Part shown: one piece after another, positions 8,540-16,991 of the stretch | Numbering within the stretch: position 1 is the first letter of the stretch | How the letters are laid out: every line of letters begins with the position of its first letter | From: Flemingiibacterium sp045578725 | Lineage (GTDB): Bacteria; Bacillota; Clostridia; Oscillospirales; CAG-272 | Length of the DNA stretch: 64,000 bases | Direction of reading: 5' to 3' | Assembly (NCBI GenBank): GCA_045578725.1 | Contig: JAZNKS010000016.1 | Location: 17,963 to 81,962 of the forward strand | Notes under the pieces: model-generated | The model's database searches: none | What the model was told of the DNA's origin: nothing | Seen by the model: the letters and a program-made list of their open reading frames with translations, nothing else | Translations under genes and position numbers: made by a program

Positions 8540-10204
8540 TTACTCCGCCCGCCCGGCCTTCTTATCCTGAATCTGCTTCAGCGCCGCAAAGCGCAGGAAT
8601 TGCTTTCGGGAGGAAATACCGAGCTTGGAATAAATATTTTTGTTGTGGTATTTCATCGTGTTTTCCTTGATGCCGATGGATGCCGCAATCTCCGCTGTGG
8701 ATTTCCCCTCGGCATAAAGCGAGTAGATGCGCATTTCCTGCGGGGTCAGCGTCTTCAGATTGCTGAGGAAATATTCGTAATCCTCCAGCACAATTTCGGT
8801 CTTGCTCTCCTCTGACAGATGCTGGATCTCGCTTTTGGCAAGCTCGTATTCCTCCAGCGCCTTTTCATAGGCCTCCCGTGCCCGGAAAGCCTCCTCCTCA
8901 GCTGCCTGACGGGCAGCCTTCAGCGTTTCCAGCTGTTCCTCCAGCACCGAGGATTTCTTTTCGAAGAATTCGAACAAATCATCGAATTCGCGGATTTTCA
9001 GCGGCTCAACATCCTTTTCGCTGTACTTGATCTGCTCGATCTTCTTCAGAATCGGCGCCACATATTTCCGGCTCAAAAACAGACAGTAAACAAACGTGAT
9101 AACCAAAACGGCAAAGATGATGCCGACCGTTTTCATCTGCCCGCGCTGAATCAGGGCGCTGAACCGTGCCTCGTTCAGCATAAGCGCGGCGTGAAATCCG
9201 CCATCGCCAAGCTTCACACGTCTTAATCTGCCGATGCATTTTTCCGTGCCGAAATCGAACACCGTCAGCTGGTGCCGCTCGGTGACGGTCACGTTTTGAG
9301 GATCGACGGTATTGTAGCGTCCGGAGCTGAACTGACCGGATAATACGCCCTGCTTTTCATCAAGAAGCGCACCGATGAGAAGTCCCTGCTCATCCTCGTT
9401 TATCTTCTTGGACAGCTGGAAGTACATATCGCTGATTTCAAAGCCGCAGACACCGATGATGGTATCCTTCGGGTCCCGGATCGGCACATAGACATACCGC
9501 GCGCGCTCCCAGGTGTCGGGAATCTCCACAACCGTGCTGAGGATATAATGGGTTCCGTCTGCGAAATCCGCATCGCAGGTGTCAAAAAAATGCGTGCGCA
9601 TCTCGTTGTTCCAGCCGCTGTGGAAGGTTACATTCCCCTCCTTGGCGGTGGAAAAGGAGCCGCGGTAGAGGGTAAATTCATTGTTGACTGTGCTTTCCGA
9701 GAAGAGGTTGACATATTTCAGATAAATGCCGTTGAACAGCGGCTCCTCGGAATGGGAATTCACCGTTGTATCCAGAAGATAGAAGGCACCGCTTGAGGGG
9801 GCCAGCTGCATATTGAGATAAACCGTGCTGTACAGCCTGCTCTGGAGAGCGGACAGCATCGCGGCATCGTTTTTCAGATCGGAAAAAGCCAGATTGTGCT
9901 CGGTCAGAAAGGCCTTGATTTCCGCCTCCAGCTGATCAGAGAAGGAAATGGCATGAGCGGCCGCCATTTCGTAATCGTGCTCAATATTGTCCGCCCAGGC
10001 GGCCAGCTTGGTGTCCAGCACGTCCATGATCTGCTTGCTCGCGGGATTCAGAATTCCGAACAGATGCAGAAAGAGCAGAATCAGCAGCAGCACCAGCGCA
10101 GCGGCAGAGATAAAGTAGGCGATAAACCGCCGGCGGATGGAGATTCCGCCGCTTTTGATATGCCGGAGAACGTGCCCAATTTTCACGAGCAGACCCGCTT
10201 TCAT
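8540..10204 (-). CDS. Membrane-anchored sensor with LuxR-type DNA-binding domain
   Basis: 554 residues. A basic N-terminus is followed by a membrane segment at about 28-50, an extracellular region of about 300 residues resembling a Cache sensor, a second membrane segment near 358-380, a highly charged coiled coil at about 405-470 and a C-terminal LuxR/GerE helix-turn-helix (residues 486-545: LTPQEMRIYSLYAEGKSTAE ... ENTMKYHNKNIYSKLG). There is no kinase or receiver domain, so one protein appears to sense outside and bind DNA inside. It is the second gene of an operon, 12 nt after a solute-binding lipoprotein that may present the ligand. The domain order is clear; the mechanism is inferred. 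Confidence 0.85.
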   Translation of the reverse strand: MKAGLLVKIGHVLRHIKSGGISIRRRFIAYFISAAALVLLLILLFLHLFGILNPASKQIMDVLDTKLAAWADNIEHDYEMAAAHAISFSDQLEAEIKAFLTEHNLAFSDLKNDAAMLSALQSRLYSTVYLNMQLAPSSGAFYLLDTTVNSHSEEPLFNGIYLKYVNLFSESTVNNEFTLYRGSFSTAKEGNVTFHSGWNNEMRTHFFDTCDADFADGTHYILSTVVEIPDTWERARYVYVPIRDPKDTIIGVCGFEISDMYFQLSKKINEDEQGLLIGALLDEKQGVLSGQFSSGRYNTVDPQNVTVTERHQLTVFDFGTEKCIGRLRRVKLGDGGFHAALMLNEARFSALIQRGQMKTVGIIFAVLVITFVYCLFLSRKYVAPILKKIEQIKYSEKDVEPLKIREFDDLFEFFEKKSSVLEEQLETLKAARQAAEEEAFRAREAYEKALEEYELAKSEIQHLSEESKTEIVLEDYEYFLSNLKTLTPQEMRIYSLYAEGKSTAEIAASIGIKENTMKYHNKNIYSKLGISSRKQFLRFAALKQIQDKKAGRAE

Positions 10205-10216
10205 ACGAATGCCTCC

Positions 10217-11578
10217 TTATTTTCCGGACAGACTTACAAGCTCGGCCAGCGAGGCCTCGGCCAGCGCCCGCAGTGTGTCCCCGGTAACAGCCCCGTCGCT
10301 CAGCAGCTTTTTATACTGATTGTGCGCGGCTTGCAGAACCGTCTTCACATTCGCCTCAAAATCGAGCTGCACCTCCGAAGCGCCGTCATACAGCGGAAGC
10401 GAATAGACCGTGTAATCCTCCAGCATCGTGCCGACCGCCGCATAAACGCTCCGGTAGCTTTCCTTCCCGATCAGGCCGGGATCGGCAAACAGCGCCCCGA
10501 AGGCATCCTCCGTCACCGGAAGATAGCCGGCATTCGTGACAAAGCGGAGATTGTTCTCCTTCGCGGTCAGCCATTTTGCGAAGATGGCCGCCGCCTGATT
10601 CTTCCGCTCATCCTCGCTTTTTACGGCGAACAGACCGCCGCCGCGGAAGATAACGCCCGCTTCCGACTCCGTGAAGGTCGGATACGGAAGCGCGATTGCT
10701 TCGATAGCCTCGGTGGTATTGTCCGGATGAACAACATCGGTCGGCTGATACAGCACATCGGCGGTGGAGCCGGTGTTGGCAATAATCTCGGCCGTTTTCC
10801 AGCGTGCGGCCGCGTATCCTTCACCCAGACAGATGCCGCCGTAGATCGCCGTTTCGGCAAGCGGGAGCCATACCGCACGGAAGGCATCCTCATCCAGCCG
10901 CAGACGGCCGCCGCGGACAAATTCGCCGCCGTAAGCCTTCATGCCCACATAGGCATAGTGATAGAAATCGTTGATCTGCAAAAAGTCGCGGCCGCCCGAC
11001 CAGTCATAGTACGCCCGCGCGGCTTTGAAGATTCCGTCAAAGGTCGAAAGATCGTCCGCTGTGAGAGCGCTGGCTTCGCTGAATGGCTTGAACAACGTTT
11101 TGTTCAGATAAAAGGTTTCCATGGATTTGGCCATAGGGAGCATGAGAAGCTGATCGTCAAAATAGCCCTCATCCAGAAATTCCGGACGGAAGGCCGCCAG
11201 CTCTTTGGCGGTGAAATAATCATTCCATGCAAGAAGCTTATCTTTGCCGACAATCTGTGCTACACGCGGATAGGCCGTAAACAAATCCGGCATGGCATCG
11301 GCGCCGGGCTCATTTCCCGCAGAGGCCGCAAGGGCCTTATCGATGGCAGAGGAGCTGGTGACCGAAACCACATTGACCGTGATGCCGTGCTCGCTTCCGA
11401 CGGACCGGTTGAATTCATCGATGAGCGTATTCAGCGGTGAGATTGTCTGGCTTCCGTAAACGTGCCAGATCGTAAGCATGACCGGATTGGCAGGACTTGG
11501 CATCCGTGTTTTGCCGCAGCCAAAGCAAAGCGATATAAGGATTACAAAGCCAATGAGAATTGCAAGTGTTTTTTTCAT
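10217..11578 (-). CDS. Solute-binding lipoprotein paired with the LuxR-type sensor
   Basis: 453 residues from the ATG at 11578, chosen because GGAAGGTGG sits just before it; an in-frame ATG 15 nt upstream lacks an SD. The signal peptide ends at CFGC (Cys21). The mature protein has the family 1 solute-binding pattern (MLTIWHVYGSQTISPLNTLIDEFN near the start and a C-terminal EVQLDFEANVKT region). It belongs to a different subfamily from the three ~480-residue lipoproteins in the window. No permease is present; the next gene is the membrane regulator, so a sensory rather than a transport role is plausible. The promoter lies at 11746-11774, giving a leader of about 160 nt. Confidence 0.8.
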   Translation of the reverse strand: MKKTLAILIGFVILISLCFGCGKTRMPSPANPVMLTIWHVYGSQTISPLNTLIDEFNRSVGSEHGITVNVVSVTSSSAIDKALAASAGNEPGADAMPDLFTAYPRVAQIVGKDKLLAWNDYFTAKELAAFRPEFLDEGYFDDQLLMLPMAKSMETFYLNKTLFKPFSEASALTADDLSTFDGIFKAARAYYDWSGGRDFLQINDFYHYAYVGMKAYGGEFVRGGRLRLDEDAFRAVWLPLAETAIYGGICLGEGYAAARWKTAEIIANTGSTADVLYQPTDVVHPDNTTEAIEAIALPYPTFTESEAGVIFRGGGLFAVKSEDERKNQAAAIFAKWLTAKENNLRFVTNAGYLPVTEDAFGALFADPGLIGKESYRSVYAAVGTMLEDYTVYSLPLYDGASEVQLDFEANVKTVLQAAHNQYKKLLSDGAVTGDTLRALAEASLAELVSLSGK

Positions 11579-11745
11579 GATGCCACCTTCCATTCAAGCT
11601 TCCCACCCGATCCCCCACTTTTTGCATTATTTTCGCTTTTTCCACCCTTTTTGGGCACAAGGGGTGGGGACATTTACAGAATTATCCGTATAATAATACA
11701 CAAGGAGTCCGGTGATAAGTGTTTTACGCCTGTTTTTCTACGGTT

Positions 11746-11774
11746 ATTATATCACAGAATCCGGATTCATTCAA
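11746..11774 (-). promoter_or_regulatory. Promoter of the lipoprotein-LuxR operon
   Basis: Minus-strand TTGAAT (11769-11774), 17-bp spacer, TATAAT (11746-11751). The leader to the start codon is unusually long and contains an imperfect CCACCC/GGGTGG hairpin (11637-11668). Confidence 0.65.
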
Positions 11775-11871
11775 GAGGCGGCGCGATTTTTTCGCTTATC
11801 CTTTTTTTCGGGAGCCCGCCGGGCACCCAAAACAAGCAACCGAACGACACAATCGCAAGGAGGAAATTGAC

Positions 11872-11997
11872 ATGAGCTATGTTGGCAGATGGGTCTTTCA
11901 TTCCATCGGTATGATGAATGAGGCTGACGAAATGGTCTATCTGAATGCAGAAGAATACCGGAAGGCACCGATGCCGTACATCGATGAATCGGATAGA
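11872..11997 (+). pseudogene. Truncated 5' part of a small conserved clostridial gene
   Basis: A perfect SD (AAGGAGGAA, 11857-11864) precedes an ATG whose first 42 codons (starting MSYVGRWVFHSIGMMNE, ending MPYIDESDR) look like the N-terminus of a small protein I recall in many Clostridia but whose function I do not know. After codon 42 the frame runs into unrelated sequence and a terminator at 12078, so the rest has been lost. It lies immediately upstream of an AT-rich, probably acquired gene, and the deletion may date from that insertion. Confidence 0.5.
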
Positions 11998-12077
11998 ATT
12001 CATTCGTCAAGTTTTTTCGGGGCTGTTTGGGCTTGGGAACCGTTTCTTCCGGGGCCAACCTCCGGAGCAAATACACT

Positions 12078-12104
12078 ATGGAACCCATTGAGGGTTCCAT
12101 TTTT
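12078..12104 (+). terminator. Intrinsic terminator after the truncated gene
   Basis: 9-bp stem (12078-12086 with 12092-12100), 5-nt loop, T-run. Confidence 0.75.
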
Positions 12105-12432
12105 GTGTGCTTTGCACGCAGAAAACGATGGTTTCAGGCGCAAAAGCGCCTGCGCGAAAGCGCCTGCGCGTTTACGCCCCCGTACGGCTGCACGTTTTCA
12201 ACTTACGGCAGTTCCTTTTCTTATTTACAATTCGCCGCTTATCTCATAGCACAGAAACACTTCCCGTGCGCATCCGCTTGGACATTCTCAGCCTCATCAA
12301 AATATTGTGCCGATTTCTTCAAGTGTTATGATTTGTCTATTTACAAAAAACACTTATGTGATATAATTGATAGGAGGCATCCATACGGAATGCCTTTGAC
12401 AAAAATCCGGATAATTTGCGAGGTAAAGCATT
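12105..12432 (+). promoter_or_regulatory. Gene-free stretch with promoter of the 12433 gene
   Basis: A promoter TTTACA (12340-12345), 16 bp, TATAAT (12362-12367) drives the next gene. Inverted arms AAGTGTT (12321-12327) and AACACTT (12349-12355) bracket the -35 and could be an operator. AGGAGG (12372-12377) is followed by an ATG at 12390 that opens a 29-codon frame overlapping the real start. Around 12136-12170 there is a GC-rich tandem repeat of a 14-bp unit (GCGCRAAAGCGCCT). Nothing else is recognisable. Confidence 0.55.
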
Positions 12433-14421
12433 ATGAAAAGAGAAATACCGAATACCCTGTATTTTTCACTGAAAAATAACGATCTTGTAAACAGAGGCTA
12501 TATAAAAGAACTCGATTTTATAAAAAAGCACATGAGCATCACCCATCTCGGTGTGGGGGTAGGTGCGGGAATCTCTCTTCAGAATAAACAGCAGTGCCAT
12601 AAGGCATTAAAGGAGGTAACCGAATACGCCCACAGTATCGGGATCAAGGTATGCCTGCGCCTCGTCGTTAATGCCGGATTTTATAACTCCTCGGTATTTT
12701 CCGAGGATCCGGTTGACCGTCTGGAGATGTTTCCGATTCCCGAGCCCGATAAAGCCGAAGCGATTGTCAGCGATATCGAGCTTGAAGCCGACGAAAACGG
12801 CTTTGTGCAGTACACGCATACAGCCGTTGGGGCAAGAAAAAAGCTGATGCCCATCTATTCGCAGATTCTTAAGGCCTATACATTTGAAAAAACGGCAGAG
12901 GGCTTCTATAAGGACGGAACGCTCGTTGACGTTACCGATGAAGTAAATATCACAGATTGGAGAACCAGTCAAACGAGCTTTACTCTGAATCTCGGCAGGG
13001 AAAACGCAGGCAGAACCGTTTTTGTACTTCTTGCGTGGTTCTATAACATCACGGCTGTTACAGATGACTGGGAGAGGCATAAGCGCATTATCGACGATTA
13101 TTCCGACATTCCTCTTGACGGTGTCGTCATGGATGAATATGGCTATATTCTTCTCAATTCCGGACCCATTTCCCGCGGGCAGGATGCTCCCTTCAGAGGA
13201 AGAATCTATTCTATGGGTATGAAGAAAAAGTATGCCGAAAGATGGAATATCGATCTTGACAGACTGCTCTTTGATATGCGTTACGCGCCTGAGGGTGACG
13301 AAAGCGTGCGAATAAAGGCCATCAATACCTATTTTGAAAAGCTTCGTGTTTTCCCGCTTGAGGTAGAGAAGAAGGTCTATGATTACGCAAAGGAAGTTTT
13401 CGGTGAGGATGCGTACATTTCCTGTCATAATACGTTTCATAATGATTTGGGCTATGACGAAATATGGCATACCGCTTCGAACTGGTGGGATATTCCGCGT
13501 GAGCTTGCTCACACCGATGAAAATATACCCTATCCCGTAAGACTCGGTATAATGATCGCCTGCAAAAGTCCGATAGACATCGATATGTATTATAACAAGG
13601 TCAGCGAGAATCACTATACGCACATGATAGAAGGTGCGCCCTTCGGAACGCGCGAATGGCATCATTCTTACAGAGATTTCACCTGGGGAAGCAGTTTCAC
13701 AGAACCCGATTTCCTTCGGGATATCAAAATGATTGACGATCAGATCGCGCGGCTGAATCCTTTTCAGACCGAATTCCCGAAAATGGATCTGCTTATCGTC
13801 TTCGGTGCGGCAGCTCAAGCAAACTGGTATCCCGATTACAGCGCAAGAAGTGTTTTTGATATAGACGGTACGCTTCATATTGTTCCGAAATGCAGCGAAA
13901 TATGGAACGCCGGATATATCAGCGCGCTTGCACCCGATTATGCGATCGAAGACGGCAGAATCATTCTCGAAGACGGCAAAATCGTATTTAACGGGCACGC
14001 ATTCAAAAACTGTCTTTTCCTGTACCCGAAGTATGCCAAAAAGAGCACATACGAATTTTTGAACCGGGCGTATGAGAACGGAGTAAATATTGCATCGGCA
14101 GGCAGAAGCGATATTGATTTTGACGGAAACGAAATGGAGCTTACGATTCCGAAGTACGATCATTTCGATATTTCAATCCTTGAAAAAATGGGCGTTGAGA
14201 AGAATCGTTTTGACGGCGGATGTGTTTATGAGGATGGCAGTTTTGCGCTTGTGAGTATGGGTATACTGACAGGAGAGCCGACAGAATTTGATATTTGGAT
14301 CGACGGAGTCAATTATAAGGGACACCATACCGGACTTCTGGCATATCGCAAAGGGGAATTTGCTTTTGCGTCAAAGGGGAGTACGCTGTATGCAGACGGT
14401 GTTGAAATCGAACTTGAATAG
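12433..14421 (+). CDS. Glycosidase-like protein of unknown family, AT-rich
   Basis: 662 residues, no signal peptide, family not recognised. The layout suggests a TIM barrel: early strands NTLYFSL, ITHLGVGVGAG and GIKVCLRLVV, a beta-rich insertion at about 115-205, then PLDGVVMDEYGY (a candidate catalytic Asp/Glu), AYISCHNTFHND and later strands. Residues about 450-600 (FPKMDLLIVFG, KNCLFLYPKYAKKS, NGVNIASAG) look like the flavodoxin-like domain that follows the barrel in GH42-type enzymes, and the end is a small beta domain. Codon use is rich in ATA, AGA and AAA, unlike its neighbours, suggesting transfer. SD GAGG before the ATG. A glycosidase role is inference from fold impressions. Confidence 0.5.
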   Translation: MKREIPNTLYFSLKNNDLVNRGYIKELDFIKKHMSITHLGVGVGAGISLQNKQQCHKALKEVTEYAHSIGIKVCLRLVVNAGFYNSSVFSEDPVDRLEMFPIPEPDKAEAIVSDIELEADENGFVQYTHTAVGARKKLMPIYSQILKAYTFEKTAEGFYKDGTLVDVTDEVNITDWRTSQTSFTLNLGRENAGRTVFVLLAWFYNITAVTDDWERHKRIIDDYSDIPLDGVVMDEYGYILLNSGPISRGQDAPFRGRIYSMGMKKKYAERWNIDLDRLLFDMRYAPEGDESVRIKAINTYFEKLRVFPLEVEKKVYDYAKEVFGEDAYISCHNTFHNDLGYDEIWHTASNWWDIPRELAHTDENIPYPVRLGIMIACKSPIDIDMYYNKVSENHYTHMIEGAPFGTREWHHSYRDFTWGSSFTEPDFLRDIKMIDDQIARLNPFQTEFPKMDLLIVFGAAAQANWYPDYSARSVFDIDGTLHIVPKCSEIWNAGYISALAPDYAIEDGRIILEDGKIVFNGHAFKNCLFLYPKYAKKSTYEFLNRAYENGVNIASAGRSDIDFDGNEMELTIPKYDHFDISILEKMGVEKNRFDGGCVYEDGSFALVSMGILTGEPTEFDIWIDGVNYKGHHTGLLAYRKGEFAFASKGSTLYADGVEIELE

Positions 14422-14501
14422 GAATAAATCTCATCATACAGGATTCATCCGGATGGAGATCTGCCGACCGCGCGTTTAGGCCTGACAATACAAACGGAAG
14501 A

Positions 14502-14540
14502 GGCTGCTGCATTTCGATGCAGCAGCCCCTTCTCATTTTT
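14502..14540. terminator. Terminator, copy 2 of the repeated hairpin
   Basis: 11-bp stem GGCTGCTGCAT with its complement (14502-14512, 14517-14527), TTCG loop, then a T-rich tail. Nearly the same as the hairpins at 8493 and 53311. Confidence 0.75.
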
Positions 14541-16219
14541 TATTCCCCGCCGAAATTCAGGTTGAAGACAAACCGACCGGCCTCGCCCGCCAGAAAATAG
14601 TTGGCCGATTCCTTATATTTGGTCGTGCCGCGGCGGCTGACCTCCAGATGGAAATAGCCGTCCGCCTGCCGCTCAAGCGTAAAGGTCTGCTTTTTTATTG
14701 ACACCGCATCATCGTTCACCGCCAGATAATAATCCTCGCTGATGACAAGGTGATCCTCCCCGGTATCCAGATCCAGCAGGATCGTGTCGCTTTCGGCAGC
14801 ATCCATCGTCGGGAAGACATCGTAGTCAAATCGCGTGTCAAGCCGCCCGCGAATCATCTCGCCCGAGGATACGGCGGCGACGATACATCCGGGCTTCAGC
14901 GGATAGATCGCATCGATCCGCTCCGGATCGTTAAGGAAGGAATACACCGCATAGAGGCTTCCGTCCTTTTGGAGAAGGATCAGCTGAAGGCCGTCCGCCC
15001 CGGTGCTCCATGCCTGCTTATTGTTCTTTCGCATTTCCTCGGGCCGGATGGTCGATTCCTGCGTGGTATCGATGCGGGAATCGAAATTTTCGGCTGTCAG
15101 CAGCGTTTCATTGAGCTTTGGCAGCTCTCCGTCCGACACCGGGGTACGGACGGTTCCGTCCTCCAGAATCCGGAAGGGCATCACCCGGAAAGCGCGGGAA
15201 TCGGCCTTCAGGGCCGCCGAGGTATAGACGGCATCGCCGATATCCCAGATCTTGCCGAAGGGCGTTGCGGCTTTATAAGCCGCCGGATCCGATGCGCAGG
15301 ACACAGCGATAAGAACCACCAGCATCATCGACAGAATGCCGGCCGCGCGGCCCGGCTTTTTCCAGTTCAGAATGCCGCCGATCCGACGGGACACCGAGGA
15401 TTCCCCGAATCCGGACAGCCCCGGCATGAGAATACGGCGGTTGGCCGCCAGCGCCAGCAGGGTCGAGCTGTAGATTTTCCGGTCACATCCGCCCTCAAGC
15501 ACGGCCTCGTCCACACGCATTTCCATATCCCGTCCCATCATCCGGAAGGCCAGCCAGCAGAGCGGATTGAACCAATGGATCGACAGCAGGAGCCAGGCAA
15601 AGGGCTTCACGAGGTAATCGCGGTGGGCGATGTGATAGCGCTCATGGGCCAGCACGCAGGAAAGGGCCTCGCCCTCCAGCGAATAGGGGATATAGATCCG
15701 CGGCCGGATCAGACCAAAGACAAAGGGGGAGCGGACATTTTCGGATTGATATACGCCCTCGTCAAGCTTCGTGGCCTTTTGCATCCGCCAGCCGATCCGA
15801 ACCGAGGAAAGGATCGCCCAGAGAAGCATCACGATCACGCCCGCCAGCCAGAGAAGCGTACCGACAGCAAGCCAGATCTGCAATGGATTGGCGCTGGTAA
15901 TCGGCGATGCGGGCGGCAGAATCGCATTGACGGCGGCATCGAGGGGCGGGATGGCCGTATCGATGGCCGGATCAGCCATCATGCCGATATCCGCAGGCAC
16001 GAATGTCATCGGATCCGACCGCCGTCCGAGCAGGCCGAACAGGCTGATGGGAAGCGTCAGGCTTTTGGGGATGACCAGCCGGAAGCCGACCGCCGCCCAG
16101 AGCCAGTATGCATATTTCTTCGGCGCGCGCTGCAGAAGAAGCCGCGCCGCCAGCACGGCGGCGATCACCCACGATGCCGCGATGCTCATATTGATAACCG
16201 AAATAAAGATTGCTTCCAT
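14540..16219 (-). CDS. BlaR1/MecR1-type membrane antirepressor, M56 peptidase
   Basis: 559 residues from the ATG at 16219, which has GGGAGGATTGAA directly before it; the longer frame adds seven residues without an SD. Transmembrane segments near 5-25, 35-55, about 110-135 and 310-325 surround a cytoplasmic zinc metallopeptidase domain with HERYH. After the last membrane segment comes an outside domain of about 240 residues that is not a penicillin-binding fold as in true BlaR1. The family senses a signal outside and cleaves or inactivates the BlaI repressor. It follows the BlaI gene with one nucleotide between stop and start. The signal is unknown and need not be a beta-lactam. Confidence 0.85.
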   Translation of the reverse strand: MEAIFISVINMSIAASWVIAAVLAARLLLQRAPKKYAYWLWAAVGFRLVIPKSLTLPISLFGLLGRRSDPMTFVPADIGMMADPAIDTAIPPLDAAVNAILPPASPITSANPLQIWLAVGTLLWLAGVIVMLLWAILSSVRIGWRMQKATKLDEGVYQSENVRSPFVFGLIRPRIYIPYSLEGEALSCVLAHERYHIAHRDYLVKPFAWLLLSIHWFNPLCWLAFRMMGRDMEMRVDEAVLEGGCDRKIYSSTLLALAANRRILMPGLSGFGESSVSRRIGGILNWKKPGRAAGILSMMLVVLIAVSCASDPAAYKAATPFGKIWDIGDAVYTSAALKADSRAFRVMPFRILEDGTVRTPVSDGELPKLNETLLTAENFDSRIDTTQESTIRPEEMRKNNKQAWSTGADGLQLILLQKDGSLYAVYSFLNDPERIDAIYPLKPGCIVAAVSSGEMIRGRLDTRFDYDVFPTMDAAESDTILLDLDTGEDHLVISEDYYLAVNDDAVSIKKQTFTLERQADGYFHLEVSRRGTTKYKESANYFLAGEAGRFVFNLNFGGE

Positions 16220-16220
16220 T

Positions 16221-16583
16221 TCAATCCTCCCGATGCGCATCGATCAGCCGCTTCAATTCTTCCGCCTCGCCCGCCGTGATCGTCTTTCCGCCGAGAAATG
16301 CGGCAAGGAAGGACGGCAGGGATCCGCCGAAGGCATGATCGACAAAATGCTCGCTTTCATAGGCCTGCACCTTTTCGCGCGGTATGCGCGAGGTGACAAC
16401 CGTATCGCAGTTGGCGGCAAAGCCCTTTTCGCAGAGCTTGCGCAGGGTGGTATAGGTAGTCGGCTTCTTCCAGCCGAGCCGATCGGCGCAGAGCGTGACC
16501 AGCTTCCCGGATCCCACCGGTTCGTTGTCCCAGATCACCGACATAAAGCGGTAATCGCTCTCGCATAACTTGTAATTCTCCAT
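16221..16583 (-). CDS. BlaI/MecI-family repressor
   Basis: 120 residues, the usual length. An N-terminal winged helix (LCESDYRFMSVIWDNEPVGS, then KKPTTYTTLRKLCEKG) is followed by a C-terminal dimerisation helix region (GSLPSFLAAFLGGKTITAGE). In the family, cleavage within the dimerisation region by the M56 partner relieves repression. It is first in a two-gene operon with the BlaR1-type gene. A palindromic operator overlaps its promoter (16604-16648), so it should repress itself. Other targets are unknown. Confidence 0.9.
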   Translation of the reverse strand: MENYKLCESDYRFMSVIWDNEPVGSGKLVTLCADRLGWKKPTTYTTLRKLCEKGFAANCDTVVTSRIPREKVQAYESEHFVDHAFGGSLPSFLAAFLGGKTITAGEAEELKRLIDAHRED

Positions 16584-16603
16584 AAGCCCTCCTTGGTTGG
16601 TAT

Positions 16604-16648
16604 TTATAAACCTATATTAAGTTTACAACTGCCAACCGGATTTGTCAA
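16604..16648 (-). promoter_or_regulatory. BlaI-type promoter and operator
   Basis: Minus-strand TTGACA (16643-16648), 17 bp, TAAACT (16620-16625). Imperfect palindrome TTATAAAC-N9-GTTTACAA (16604-16628) covers the -10 and the start site, as expected for BlaI-type autorepression. Confidence 0.6.
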
Positions 16649-16859
16649 GAGGTTCGCGCGGATGTTTACAAAATATTCACATTCGATTTTAGCTGGGCAT
16701 ACAGAGGACTGACATTTTCACATAAAGGGGACCGTGATACCTGCGTACAGCGGCTCGTTCGTTTTCAATGATTGGCACAGTTCTTTGGTGATTGTGCACA
16801 AAAACCGGTGCCCGAATTTATGCACTTCGCCGAAATTTTGGCTGGTGCCTCATTTTATC
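16649..16859. other. Gene-free stretch, possible insertion-sequence end
   Basis: No convincing gene. The text around 16700-16850 contains GACATTTTCACATAAAGGGG and GATTGGCACAG-like phrases that remind me of the repeated ends of IS21-family elements, but no transposase remains and the likeness is only an impression. Confidence 0.2.
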
Positions 16860-16888
16860 TTGACAGCAGGCCGCGGATATGGTAAAAT
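16860..16888 (+). promoter_or_regulatory. Promoter of the exported 156-residue protein gene
   Basis: TTGACA (16860-16865), 17 bp, TAAAAT (16883-16888). Confidence 0.75.
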
Positions 16889-16991
16889 GAAAGTGTCAAA
16901 GGAAAAAGTTACCGACCGAAGGTGCGTACGGCCGGCGGCACGGGGCTGATTCTGATGGCAAAAAAATATTATGAAATACGGAGGAACCGTT

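Noticed and set aside
9896..11440. 514-codon open frame opposite the lipoprotein-LuxR operon
   Set aside because: Shadow; it spans the boundary of two genes that are well supported on the minus strand.
16734..16949. 71-codon open frame in the gap after blaI
   Set aside because: No SD, runs through a consensus promoter, and has no recognisable similarity.
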